Positions 24,022 through 36,581 of a stretch of 64,000 nt of DNA are shown here, piece by piece. Location of the stretch: contig CM039515.1 in the NCBI GenBank assembly GCA_022432975.1, positions 20,959,554-21,023,553 on the forward strand, in the 5' to 3' direction. How positions within the stretch are numbered: position 1 is the stretch's first letter; the number at the start of each line of letters is the position of its first letter. This DNA comes from Begonia masoniana. Taxonomy: Eukaryota > Streptophyta > Magnoliopsida > Cucurbitales > Begoniaceae. The translations under genes and the position numbers were made by a program. The notes below the pieces were generated by a model. The model was given only the letters and a program-made list of their open reading frames with translations. It was not told where the DNA came from and did no database searches.

Positions 24022-27000
24022 TTACACAAATAACTCAAGATATTTTGACATCATATCCTGCTGTCTCTCCCACGTCGCTTCCTCTACGTCGTGGTTCCGC
24101 CATAAGACTTTGACTAGCGGGATTTCTTTATTGCGCAACACCTTGATAGAGAACTCTAAAATTTACATAGGCTTCTCCACATAAGTCAAGGTAGGCTGTA
24201 CCTCAATCTCCCTTGCTTCTACGACATGCGACGGATTACGTAGACACTTCCTGAGCATAGACACGTGAAACACGTCATGGATACCTTCCATCGATGCCGG
24301 GAGCTATAGTCAATACGCCTTCTTCCCAATCTTCTTCAAAATAGGGAAGGGCCCCACATATCGAAGGCTTAACTTGCCTTTTCTTCCGAACTGCATAATG
24401 CCCTTGAACGGAGAAATCTTCAAATATACCTCATTACCCTCTTCGAACTCCAATTCTTTCCGTCGAGTGTCAGCATAGCTCTTTTGTCGGCTCTGAGCTA
24501 TCTCGATACGTTGTCTGATAACGACAATCTTCTCTGCCGTTTGTTGTAGAATCTCGGGACCAACTATGCTAGTCTCACCAACCTCGTCCCAATATAGTGG
24601 ATATCTACACTTTCGACCATAAAACGTTTCATACGGAGCATTACCGATGGTAGCTTGGAAGCTATTATTGTAGGAAAACTCAATTAGTGGCAAATACCTG
24701 CTCCACGATCCCTGAAATTCCAACACGCACGCTCTAAGCATATCCTCCAAGATCTGATTCGTTCTCTCTGTCTGTCCGTCAGTCTGAGGATGAAATGCCA
24801 TGCTGAAATTTAACTGAGTTCTTATAGCTTTGTGCAGACTTCTCTAGAATTTCGAAGTAAATCTTGGATCTCTATCTGAGACTATTGAAACTAGTACCCC
24901 ATGCAGTCTGACAATCTCCTGCACATAAAGCTCGGCGAGCTGATCCATAGAGTAGGTCATCTTTACTAATAGAAAGTGGGCCGACTTTGTCAATCGGTCC
25001 ACAATAACCCATATGCCGTCATGTCCTTTCGTCGTCCTCGGGAGTCCCACTATAAAATTCATGGAGATTTGCTCCCATTTCCACTACGAAATCGGTAGTG
25101 GTTGCAATGTTCCGGCCAGTCTTTGATGTTCCGCCTTAACCTGTTGACAAATTAGACATGTGTCAACATACTTAACAACTTCCTTTTTCATGTTCGGCCA
25201 CCAAAAGTGTTGTTTCAAGTCCCGGTACATCTTGGTACTTCCCGGGTGCACAGAATAAGCTGAAGAATGTGCTTCGGCCAAAATCTCCTTCTTCAATTCT
25301 TCATCGTTAGGCACGTACCATCTATACCTGAATTTCAATATTCCATCTTCCGAAAGATTAAAATCGGACGAGTCTTCGGATGTCATACTCGACCGAAGCT
25401 CCTCACACTCCAAATCTTTCTGTTGAGCTTCACGTATCTTGTCCAGAATAGTCAGCCTAAGAGAAATTTTGGTGAGCAAAGTGGACAATTTAGCCGCAAT
25501 CTCCATATCGAACCTCTCAATCTCGGACTTCAACGTCACGAACATTGTTGCAAGTGAAGGCTGGCTCGCAGTAGGCATTCTGCTCAAAGCATCTGCGACT
25601 TTGTTCGCCTTTCCTGGGTGGTACTTGATTTCAAATTCATAGTCTTTGACAAATTCCAACCACCTTCGTTGCCGCATATTCAGTTCTTTCTGCGTAAACA
25701 AATACTTCAAGCTCTTGTGGTCTGAAAATATCTCGCACTGTTGTCCATATAAATAATGTCTCCAGATTTTCAGTGCGAAGACAACTGCCGCTAGCTCAAG
25801 GTCATGCTTCGGATAATTCTGCTCATACGGCTTCAATTGCTGAGAAGCATACGCAATAACCTTTCCTTCCTGCAACAATACGCAACCAAGTCCAACTCCA
25901 AACGCATCACAGTAAATACTAAATTTATCACCTTCAACTGGCAGCGTGAGCAGTGGTCAACTTCTACTTTAACTCCATAAAACTCTTGTTGCACGCGGCC
26001 GACCATATAAACTTTTCATTTTTCCTGGTCAAGCGTGAAAGTGGAACAACAATCTTCGAAAATCCTTCAATGAACTTTCGGTAATATCCCACTAATCCAA
26101 GAAATCCACGCACCTTTCGCACATTATTTGGCTGTGGCCATTCTTTAACAACTTGTATCTTGCTCGGATCAACAGAAACTCCTTCCTATGATATGATATG
26201 GCCGAGAAAACTGACCTTGTCCAGCCAAAACTCGCACTTAGAAAACTTCGGGTACAATTGGTACTGACATAGAATCCTCAGAACTATCCTCAAGTGCTCC
26301 TCGTGTTCTTCCTTCGTCTTCGAATAGATCAAGATGTCATCTATAAAAACAACGACAAACTTGTCCAAATACTCATTGAAAACACGGTTGATTAAGTCCA
26401 TAAATGCTGCCGGGGCATTCATAAGTCCAAAAGACATAACGAGAAACTCATAATGTCCATACCTCGTTCGGAACGCCGTTTTCTAAATGTCTTCTCTCCG
26501 GACCTTCAACTGATAATAACCCGAGTGTAGATCTATCCTCGAAAACACTTGGGCACCCTGCAGTTGATCAAATAAGTCATCTATTTGGGGCAGTGGATAT
26601 TTATTCTTCACCGTTAGCTTATTCACTTCCCTGTAATCAACACACATCCAGAGAGATTCGTCCTTCTTCTTAACGAACAAAATTGGCGCACCTTAAGGAG
26701 AGAAACTGGGTCGAATGAACCCCTTGTCTAATAACTCCTCTAACTGAGTCTTCAGCTCCTTTAGTTTAGCAGGTGCTAGTCTGTACGGATTCTTCGATAC
26801 AGGCTCTGAGCTTGGATAAACATCAATAACAAACTCGATCTCTCAATCCGGTAGTAATCCGGGAAGATTGTCAAGGAAGATTTTAGAGAATTCTCTAACC
26901 ACTGGAAGGTCTTCTGGCTTTACCCAGTTAAGCAACTGAGTATTGACCACTGTAGCCAAATAAACAGAGCATTCTCCCTTAAACTGCTCTCGGACCTTCA

Positions 27001-27782
27001 TGGAATAGGAAATAGGCGACCCACTCGACCTATTTATTGCCTGATATGAAAACTCTTCCTTATCCGGAGGCCGAAAAGTTACCAATCCGGATCGGCAGTC
27101 AATGGTGGCGAAATGGCGCGACAGCCAGTCCATTCCCAAAATCAGATCATACCGTTCTATGCCCATAACTATCAACCGGGCGTAGAGTGTGTTGTTACCC
27201 ACCGAGACGACATTACCTTGGAAGATACAATCGGACTGCATATTTGCTCCTGAAGGCAGCATCACTCTATATTCGCACTCTGCTATCTCAGACTCTAAGC
27301 CTAATCTAGTCATGCAAGCAATTGAAATGAAGGAGTGCGTAGCTCTCGTGTCTATCGAAGAAAATACTGGCACACCCATAACTAAGATAGTACCTACTAT
27401 AACAGACGGTTGAGCCTTGTCGTCGAGATCACCAGGCTCGATAAAGGCGAAGATCCGCGGCATAACTCTCCTCTGGTCTCTGCCTGGATGATCTCAGCCA
27501 GGCTTCGGGCAATCTTTGACATAATGGCCCACTTCACCACATCTATAGCATTTATTAGTGCCCACTCGGCACTCACCACTGTGCTCCTTCTGGCACTTAG
27601 GACACCACGGTATCTGAGGAGCCCTTTGTACCTGCTTTCCTTTCCCTCGATCATTACCTCCTTCAGAAGGTCTCTTGACACCTCTTTGCTGTTGTTACTG
27701 GGGTTGTTGTCCTCTAGGTTGCCAACCTCAACTCCGTAACTGAGGCTGGATCTCACGGAAGAAGCCCTTAGCAGGCTCTCTT
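24022..27782 (-). pseudogene. Ty3/gypsy Tekay polyprotein remnant (element N)
   Basis: Read right to left it encodes the gag C-terminus with a CCHC knuckle, protease, reverse transcriptase ([14 protein letters not shown]), RNase H, the integrase zinc region and core, and a chromodomain-like end stopping at 24,022. Established knowledge: this gag-PR-RT-RH-INT-chromodomain order defines chromoviruses. The protease motif reads DTRAT instead of the catalytic DTGAT. There are several stops and frameshifts (for example near 25,070, 26,460 and 26,840). The N-terminal gag and 5' LTR are lost because a plus-oriented LTR begins at 27,783. The 3' LTR follows at 23,981. Confidence 0.88.
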
Positions 27783-29783
27783 TGTAACACCCGGTTCTTT
27801 ACGAGATTTTGGTAATTATAATATACAATGACATTTTTGTAATATGTCAAGTTGAGTCAATTTTGTGAAAAGAAAGTGTTATTACGATCCTAATAATTAA
27901 TAGGATTTTAAGAAAATTTCAGGAACTTTAGAAGTCGTAACGCTAATTTTACGAGAATTACGTTTCTCGTAATATAAAGAACGTTGTGGTAAAAATAGTA
28001 AATTAAGTCTGATTTACGAACGGGAAGTTTCGTTAGAACCCTAGGAATAAGTCGGAATATTTCAAGGAACAGGAGAATTTTGGAGGAATCAAATCGAAAG
28101 ATGAAATAACGAATTTGACTAAAGAATAGAGGGAAGGGCATTTATGTAATTTTGTTAAGTCAAATTTTAAATAAAATTAAACACCCCCCTCACCCTTCAC
28201 GCATTCTCTTCTTGAAAATCTCCAGAGAAGGTTTCTTCCCTTCTTCTATTTGCGTTCTTCACCTTCCACGATAATTTCTCCTAGTGACCGGCGATTCGGC
28301 TTTTCTTTGGCAAATCTCTTCCACTTTTCTCCTAGCAATCAAACCCTAGGTATGATTCTAAGCATCCTATGGGTTTAGTTGTCGTTTTGGGTTGTATTTA
28401 CGTTAGGGTTTCGATTGGGTTTTTCATGGAATCGTCGTTTTTGGTTAGGAATGAGTTGGGTCGTTTGTTTGTTGATGTATTTAATGTTATTGCGGTTGAT
28501 TGATGAATAATTAAGGATTTTGGGGTTGTTGGAGAATTGTGAAATGTCCATTTATAGAGTTTGGTATTTGTGAGCACCACATGCTCGATGAAATGCCCGA
28601 AAGAGTTTAATTAGAGTTTTAGGAAAATTTCATTTAGCCAGGAGTTTTGATAGACTTTGGAATTCGATCCCCTAGGTCCGATTTTAATAATGATTATGAA
28701 TTGGCCTAGGTGAACAAAGCTCGTGGACGGAGCTCAGCTTTCTACGGATGACAGGTAAGTTCTCGTGACTTACTATGGCCGATTGGCCTACACCGTACGT
28801 CGAAGTCATCTCGAGGAGCTTTGGTGACGTGTTTGTTTAAATTGCTTTGGTTGGGTAGTTAGGTTTAGTTCTTTTATAGGTTATGTTTTTATAGTCTTGA
28901 TGGTATATATGCTATATGTTTAAATTATGCTATAAATTGTTCATGCATCACAGTTTTAAATTATGCATAGAAAATGAATTTCTGCACTATGTTTTAAAGA
29001 AAATGGCGATGTGACCGGAAAGGGGGCTATTGATCTATTGTGTGGATCGATTAAGGGTCTGTCACAATACCACATCTAATATGAACCGATTTATGTTTAT
29101 AGTCATGCGAGATGGGGCTCAGGCATGGCTGTGCGTGTTGCAAGCATGTACCCCCCTCCTCTAGGTGGAATGGGTTGTCCAACCGCAGGATGTGCCCTCT
29201 CCATTTAGGGGGTTGAGATCTCGGTGACAACCTATATAAAGATAAAAAAATGTTGCATGATTTACGAACTCATATGCACGGCATGCATTTGCATTTACGA
29301 AACTTGCTGAGCTTTAACTCATAGGTGTCTTTATGGTGTAGGTGACATAGAGCAAGGTGAGGAGGATTTTCCTCTATCAGATGATCGTACAAATTGAAGG
29401 AGAATGGCTCATGGGAGTGCGCTGGGCAGTCGATGCGCTTTTGACCCGTGGGAAAGTAAAGGTATTTTGGGACACGATAGTTAGATCGTAGGAAAAATTG
29501 TAAAGATTGAACATATTAGGATGTTTGGTTCTGGATAGTGGATACAAGATGTTTTGATAGATTTGTTTTATAATGCGTTTTGTAAATATTGTGAATTTGA
29601 TGCTACCGAACTGCTTGGTTGTCAAATTTGATAGGGGTTTGTTTAGTTTTTAAACGGATCCACGCAATTCATTTTCGTGAAAACGTATTTCGTGTTAAAT
29701 GTGTCTCGATTCGTTTTGAGTATGGTTGTGGTGTAGGTAGAATTTCGTTGGTCATAGTGTGAAGAAAATGGAGGTATAAGTGT
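27783..29783 (+). repeat. truncated group G LTR (copy G2), plus orientation
   Basis: It starts TGTAACACCCGGTTC inside the gag of N. All four leader splice-like signals are intact: donor CCCTAG-GTATGA at 28,350, acceptor CCTAG ending at 28,709, mini-exon 28,710-28,754 (45 nt), donor ACAG-GTAAGT at 28,755, acceptor GGTGTAG ending at 29,342. The hairpin segment and the LTR 3' end are missing because another LTR begins at 29,784. The left junction suggests insertion into N, but the matching flank is gone. Confidence 0.75.
28710..28754 (+). other. predicted 45-nt leader mini-exon in LTR G2
   Basis: Bounded by a CTAG acceptor and an ACAG-GTAAGT donor. It contains GCTCGTGGACGGAGCT, which is conserved in the mini-exons of N (22,991-23,035), the solo LTR (35,581-35,625) and P (45,682-45,726 and 53,123-53,167), each exactly 45 nt. 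Splicing is inferred from signals only. Confidence 0.5.
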
Positions 29784-31460
29784 TGTAACACCCGGTTTCT
29801 ATTAACCTATTTACCTCTTTCATTATTTGAGAATGCTTTAAAAGTTAAATTTGGGTGATTTAGTGATTAGGTTAATAAGTGAATGAGTAAGGAAAAAATG
29901 GTAAATTGCAATTTATTGTGGATAACGTATTTAAGGGAGGGTTTAATGAGGTTTAGCCGCCACTGCCCCCCTCATTTTTCCTTTCTCGGTATTCAGCTCA
30001 AGCTCATCAGAGCTCCAGGTGATTTTCCCTCCGACTTCTGCAGTGATTTCTCCGATTTAGGTGAGTTTCCTTCATTTTCTTTTATGACTCGATGGTTAGA
30101 TAGCAGAGGGAGTGCAATGTATGTGTTTTTGGGAGTGTTGTGAATGTGTGTAGTTTCGGGTTTAGTGTAGAATCGAGAATGCACGGAGATCTGAGCTTCC
30201 AAACTAATTTCCTTAAGACTCCTGGATAGTTTAGAATGAAGTTTAACTAATACACTGTCTATGATTTTAGGTTTGAGCAGAACCCGTAGTGGTTAGCAAC
30301 CAAACAATTTCAAAGAATCCAGGTAAGTAAAGTATGCATGTGCCTTCGGGCCTACATCACAAAACATTAGGATTATGCATTGTGCGAATGAGTTTGTATG
30401 ACATGCATCATGTTTTTATGAAAGATTACGAAAATGAATTTTCATGTGAAGAATGGTAAGGCATGAACCGAATGTCACAGAATAGCTATTAAGGGAATTC
30501 ATCCGCCCCTTAATCGAGTAGAGGATGTATAACATTGGGAGAACTGATCCCACTCCCAAGGGAACTGAGGGATCAGAATAGCTATTACGGGAATTCATCC
30601 GCCCCTTAATCGAGTAGAGGATGTATAACATTGGGAGAACTGATCCCATTCCCAAAGGAACCGAGGGATCAGATCAGTAAACGGGCAAATGAACAACTGA
30701 GATGAGAAAGTAGAAACTGCATGTTTAGATTTTATGTTTCAGCATATCATTTCATTATTGCTTTGCTTGCTTAGCATTAGGCTAATAGATGAGTTTTGTG
30801 ATGTAGGTGTTGAGGTTACTGCAGGTGATTTCTCTGAGTTCACAAACGCATAGATGATGTTGGAGGAGTGCATTCAGGCCACGACTTGGTAAACTGATGA
30901 GGCGGTTTAACCAGTGTTTTGTACATGTGCATTGTAGTGAAAACTGGATAGCTGAGTTGTGTTTGAGTTTTGCTGACAGAATCAACTTCTAATGTCTTGG
31001 TCTTAGGTTTGAAAACTCTCTGGTTCAGTCGACAATGTTTTCACTTAAGTATGTTGAGTCTTATGACAGTAATAGTTTTCAATGTTTTGAAACACATTTT
31101 GAAATCTTCTGATAATAGTACCTTGCTGGTTTAGCATTGGTTTTTACTGGATTTGAGTAATGTAGGGATTTGGAGTCGTTTCTGAAAGGTTTCATTGAAG
31201 CGAATAAGTCCCTTCGTAGTAGAGTTGTTTTTTTGTATAGAGTATGAATTGTGGAAAAATTGCTCTGTTTTCTATCGGCAGTGGTAGTCTATCGGTAGAA
31301 GACATCGTTTTCTATCGGTAGAAGATGGTTGTTTTCTACCGGTAGGAGTAGCGTGTTAAACCTATCGGTGGATGTCGAGTGCTATAGCCATCGAAAGATG
31401 TAGGAAATGATTTTGTCGTTTAGTGATCGGTGGACATTGTGTATTATGTCTATCGGAAGA
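29784..31460 (+). repeat. truncated group F LTR (copy F3)
   Basis: It starts TGTAACACCCGG. TATA-like TATTTAAG is at 29,928-29,935. Donor TTAG-GTGAGT at 30,061, acceptor TTTTAG ending at 30,270, mini-exon 30,271-30,322 (52 nt), donor CCAG-GTAAGT at 30,323, acceptor TGTAG ending at 30,806. An ATCGGTAGAAG-type array begins near 31,265. The LTR then runs without a visible end into reverse-oriented LTR sequence near 31,460. Confidence 0.7.
30480..30676. repeat. 96-bp tandem duplication of hairpin unit
   Basis: Two near-identical units start at 30,481 and 30,577. Each contains two dyads: ATTAAGGG...CCCTTAAT, and CTGATCCC...GGGATCAG enclosing TCCCAAGGGA. The same doubled unit is present in LTR F1 (about 965-1165) and in the reverse LTR (about 9,236-9,430), inside the predicted second leader intron. 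Confidence 0.8.
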
Positions 31461-33377
31461 TGCGGGAAGACTCACTTACCTCATCCGATAGGAGACTTCA
31501 TCCGGTGAACAAACGACTAAATACTTTACTTACATCATCCGGTGAGTAAACACTCGACCTCATCCGATGACGTCAGCCGGAAGACTCAATCGTTCAACAT
31601 CTATCATTCGACATCCGCCGATGACGTCAGCCGGATGATACACTTATCCGACTCCTATCACTCAGCAGTAAAACACGATAATCATCAAGCAACTTCAACC
31701 AACAGAAAGATACCCGACTCTCATAGATTTCAACCTGATAGGCATAAACTTTAAATGAATAAAAATCATAGACTCATTCAAGATACGTGAAGCGGAAGAC
31801 TTAATTAAGCAGATCATTCTATAAACTTAAATCATTCCTCGAACTCAGAGATCAAATAGACAAATCCCAACATCCCAATGTTGTAAAAAGAAATCTCATC
31901 CTACACAGACTTCAGTCTTTCATAAACCTTACTGACTTAATGTGAGCATAACCGCGGGTCAATATCGCCTGCCAGCCACAAATCTCCACCCTGAGCACCT
32001 TCCAGCAACCGAGCTTAAACATCCTTATTAACTTTGAGATCCTCACCTGAAAACTCGTCACCTACATCATGAGGTTTAAACTATAAGCCTAATGCTTAGT
32101 AAGGAATGCAAACTAACATGTATTCATGAATGTACAGTTGAGAAAAACATGTTCTTGATCATTTATCATTCTTGTTTCTGTTCATCGTTTTCATCATATG
32201 GATTAAGGGAGGATTTGTGCCGTAAAAGGGGGGTTGACAGTGATTTTGATCATATTCCCTTTCGGATCGTTTTCATGTTCCCTCTTTGGACTGTGGCATA
32301 CTTCAACACGCCCCCAACCCTCACTTAATCATGTTGTATGGGATCGTTTTCATATTCATTCTCATATCTTGTTCATGGGGAAAACATGCTCATAAATCAT
32401 TTTCATATGCTTGAGGAGTAAATCATGATGCATGACATGAATGTTCTTAAATCATCAGACTATGGAATTTATCAGACTAGACAGTTGACTTCATAGACTC
32501 TAACAGAACATCACATAACATAGTTCTCAAACATCCGTGAATCATCCAAGTACAACCATCTTACTAACTTAAAACAAACATCAACATAAGTAACAGACAA
32601 TAGCTTAAATAACTTCTAATCATCGTATCAGTTTCTACCTAGCATCCCTATGATGTAGGGCCCTAATGGCCGGAAATCCTACACATTCACTTACCTGGTT
32701 TCCTTAGCAATTTGAGCTCCTTTTCTTCGGACTTCTTCACCTAAAACATTACATTGTAGTAGTTAAAATAAAATTCCTAATAGTCCTAATCACAAATCAT
32801 CCTAGAGTCTAATAACTAAAGTCATTCCCGAATCCCTTAGTCTAGTTCTCTGTGTGCAGTCTGAAATCCAAAACCAAAACAGCTAGGTTCAACTAACGAT
32901 TAATCAGGGTTGGTTATATTAAATGTCCAGAATCGATTCGGAAAGGCCATTACCAAACACCGATAAAAATGTTCCTATTATCCGGCCATTGAAGAATCTT
33001 GAAACATTGGGTTCTAGTTGAAAACAGAGTTCCAAACAACTACACGGCAACTAAATTAACTAAATCTTACCTCGAATGTAGGTTATCGGAGTGGAGGCTG
33101 GAGAAATCGATCGTCAAAGAGGGAATCACCGGCAGAGAAAAGCTCTGGAAGCACGGGAATCGCCGAGAGAGAATGTCGGCTACAGTGGGGTTTAAGTGAG
33201 GTTTAAGGTTTCCATTTCCTATTTATATTAATAAGATCTTTCCTAATTACCATTTTGCCACCCCAAAATTAGAAATCAAATAAACTTTGGCATTAAAATT
33301 AAATTCAAGTATTAATAATAAAGGTGACAGTTAATTCCGTTAAGAAAATCACCTGGCAGAGATTGTCGGGTGTTACA
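31461..33377 (-). repeat. reverse-oriented group R LTR
   Basis: The right end GTCGGGTGTTACA is the complement of an LTR start and abuts the RNase H coding sequence of element M. Minus-strand signals: donor GAG-GTAAGA at 33,070, acceptor TTTTAG ending at 32,741, mini-exon 32,695-32,740 (46 nt), donor CCAG-GTAAGT at 32,694, acceptor GATGTAG ending at 32,062. The left part is a CATCCGGTGA-type array that faces the oppositely oriented array of LTR F3. The left border is approximate. Confidence 0.7.
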
Positions 33378-34069
33378 TCAACTGCCGAGAAGCATACACG
33401 ATAACCTTTCCTTCCTGCATCAATACACAACCGAGTCCAACTCCAGACGCATCACAATAAATACTAAATTTGTCACCTTCAACAGGTAGTGTCAGTACTG
33501 GAGCTGTGGTCAACTTCTGCTTCAACTCCATAAAACTGTCATCACAAGCAGCCGACCATACAAACTTCTCGCTCTTCCGAGTCAAACGTGAAAGAGGAAC
33601 TGCAATCTTCGAAAATTCCTCTATCAACTTCCGATAATAGCTAGCTAATCCGAGAAATCCACGTACTTCACGCACGTTTTTAGGCTGTGGCCAATCTCTA
33701 ACCACCTGAATCTTGCTCGGATCTACAGAAACCCCTTCTTCTGATATAATTTGGCCAAGAAAACTGACCCGATCTAGCCAAAACTCACAATTGGAGAACT
33801 TTGGATATAGCTGGTGTCGTTGTAAAATTCCGAGAACAATCCTCAATTGCTCTTCATGCTCCTCTTTCGTCTTAGAATAAATTAGAATATCGTCGATGAA
33901 CACCACGACGAACTTGTCCAGAAAATCCTTAAATACACGGTTCATCAGGTCCATAAACGCTGTAGGGGCATTAGTAAGTCCAAAAGACTTAACTAGGAAC
34001 TCCTAATGCCCATACCTCGGTCGGAATGCCGTTTTCTGAACATCTTCCTTCCGAACCTTCAACTGATAA
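33378..34069 (-). pseudogene. element M pol, RT/RNase H part
   Basis: The minus strand encodes the end of reverse transcriptase ([34 protein letters not shown]) and the start of RNase H ([19 protein letters not shown]). It joins the piece at 36,582 across a solo LTR with TSD GATAA. It breaks off in RNase H at the LTR ending at 33,377, and the rest of M (RNase H end, integrase, 3' LTR) is not found in the window. Confidence 0.85.
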
Positions 34070-36581
34070 TGTGACGACCCTAATACTGTACCCAATTTCC
34101 CGTACATATTTTTTTTTATCTTTATACCCTAAATAAATCTCGTACGTGTGAGCGGAATTAAACCCTTTAAATCGGAATCGAAATTCATTTAGTAAGTCGT
34201 TTAAAGCAAATACTAAAACAATTGAAATTTAAAACAATTACATCAATTAAAACTATTAACTGATTAAAAATAAAACTTATAATTAAAGAAACTATCGGCC
34301 GAGGATAAAAAGGGATTTTCATCCCTATATGCAGTGGCGATCAATCGCCCATAAAGGGGGCAACTGATCGCCCTTCGGCGATTGCAACAGGCGAATGGTC
34401 GCCTGTTGCAAATCGCCTGTGGCGACTGATCGCCACAGTTTGTGGCGATCAGTCGCCACGCTCTCTGGATTTTTCCAGAGAGCGGCGACTATGAGGGGCG
34501 ATTGATCCCCTCTTTAGAAGATCAATCGCCACCCTCCCTGGAAATTCAATTCCAGGGAGTGTCCCCTCCCTGTTTCCTATTCTTTTCCAAACAGACTATA
34601 ACACGTTAAAAGCGTAACCTAAGTTCATAAAAGCAAATCGCATGGATATGTTTAAAAACTATACATTTCCTCCTGTTTTAAATCGCTTGCAATTCAAATA
34701 AAACTTTACCAAATCAGTTTATAAACAGGTTTTCAAAGCGTTTAAAACCTCAAAAGTAAACCTATCCACTATCAGATCCAAACACCCTAAAATGTTTCTA
34801 TACAACCATTGGCCCGGCAATTCCCAAAAAAAACTCAAAACATCTAACCATGAGTCCCACAGGTCAAAATACGTCTCGACTGCGCCAGCACACTCCCGCA
34901 ACCATCCTCCGTCAACTATGTCACTCCTCAGGTGAAGGGATCTCATCCTCACCTATGTCAAAATCACCTACACCAAACAGACACACTATGAGATAAAAAT
35001 CTCAGTAAGACTTGTAAATGTAAATGCATGCTGTGCGTGTGAGCTCGTAAACCATGCGTCATTTTCTTTACTTTATTATGCAATGTAGGTGTCACCGAGA
35101 TCCTATCCCCCTAACCGGAGAGAGCTCATCCAGCGGGCGGACTACTCTTTCCAGCTAGAGGAGGGGGGTGCACGCTTACAACACGTACAGTTGTGCCTGA
35201 GCCCCACCTCGCGTGACCTGTAAACTGTAAACTGTATGAGTACAATATAGATGTGGTATTGTGACAGACCCTTTCAAGCCTACACAATAGATCAATAGCC
35301 CCTCTCCAGGCCACATCGCCATTTTCTGTAAAACGTGGTACGGAAATTCATTTTCTATGCATAACTGGAAACCGTGATGCGTGAGCAGTTCAATATGACA
35401 TAAGGTAAACAATCGCATATATACCATCAAGACTATAAATACATAACCTATAACCTATAAAAACCACTAAACCTATCTACCCAACCAAAGCAAATAAACA
35501 TACGCATCTCCAAAACTCCTCGAGACGACGTCGACGTACGGTGTAGACCAATTCGGTCAAAGCAAGTCACGAGAACTTACCTCGTATGCGCTGAACTTTG
35601 AGCTTCGTCCACGAGCGTCGTTCACCTAAGGCAATTCAGAACGATCGACGTTAAAACGAGTTTAAGCTTCTAAACGTCCAAATTGACAAAACCTTAACTA
35701 AAGAAATTTCCTAAAGCTTTAATCCAATTCATTGAGCTATTTTATTGAGCAATATACGCTCGGAACCTTAAATCCCAAAATACGAGTTTTTCCTAAAATC
35801 TTGAATTTTCACGAAATCTTACATTCGTCCTAAATCAATTAAGTTGGTCCAATAACGTTCAATACGTTCACTATATCCTTAATTACGGCAAACCTATCGA
35901 TTTCGAACCCTAAATCGGATTTTTAACAAAAACCCTAACGAAACCCTAATGCCCTAACTCCGTGAAAACTGGAAACTAACGCTCCAAAATCATAGATTCG
36001 TACCTAGGATTGCGAGAGGAGGAGAAATCGCGAAGAAAACGAGACGAACGGAGCACGAATCGGAGGTCGGAATGGAGGAGGCGTCGACGGCAGAGAGGAA
36101 ATGCTCTCTGGCGGTTTCGTGAAGAACAGAGAAGAAGAAGAAGAAGAAGAAGAAGTGAGGGAGAAGAAGAAAGCTTTTGATTTAATATAATTTGGTTTGA
36201 AAATTACCAAAATACCCTTAACTCTCATTTCTATTTGTTTCGTCCTTCGTTCCGTTAATTGGCTAACTATTTGGTTTCACCAAATCTCCTTATTTCACCA
36301 ATAAGTCCAACTTGTTATTTGTGACTTATTAAAACTATCTGTTTGCAAATCGGATCTCGTTTACTATTTTTTACAAAAACGTCCTTTATATTACGAGAAA
36401 CGTAATTACTCGAAATATAGCATTATTACTCCGAAAAATCCTGTAAATTTCTTAAAATCCATATTAATAATTAGGATTCTAATGACGCTTTCTTTTTTGT
36501 AAAACGAGCTTGATTTGACATATTTATAAAAATGTCATCTCATAATATAATATTAATATTCCGTACAAGCCGGGTATTACA
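34070..36581 (-). mobile_element. solo group G LTR inserted in element M
   Basis: It begins TGTGACGACC and ends GGTATTACA, flanked by GATAA at 34,065-34,069 and 36,582-36,586, a 5-bp target duplication inside the RT coding region. Minus-strand signals: donor CTAG-GTAC at 36,003, acceptor TTAG ending at 35,626, mini-exon 35,581-35,625 (45 nt), donor GAG-GTAAGT at 35,580, acceptor TGTAG ending at 34,968. A hairpin chain (GCGATC...GATCGCC and CTCTCTGGA...TCCAGAGAG) lies at about 34,330-34,570. Confidence 0.9.

Noticed and set aside
29784..33377. One solo LTR running from TGTAACACC to GTGTTACA
   Set aside because: The two ends are both LTR starts in opposite orientation and the flanks (AGTGT and TCAAC) do not match, so it is a fused pair rather than one LTR.
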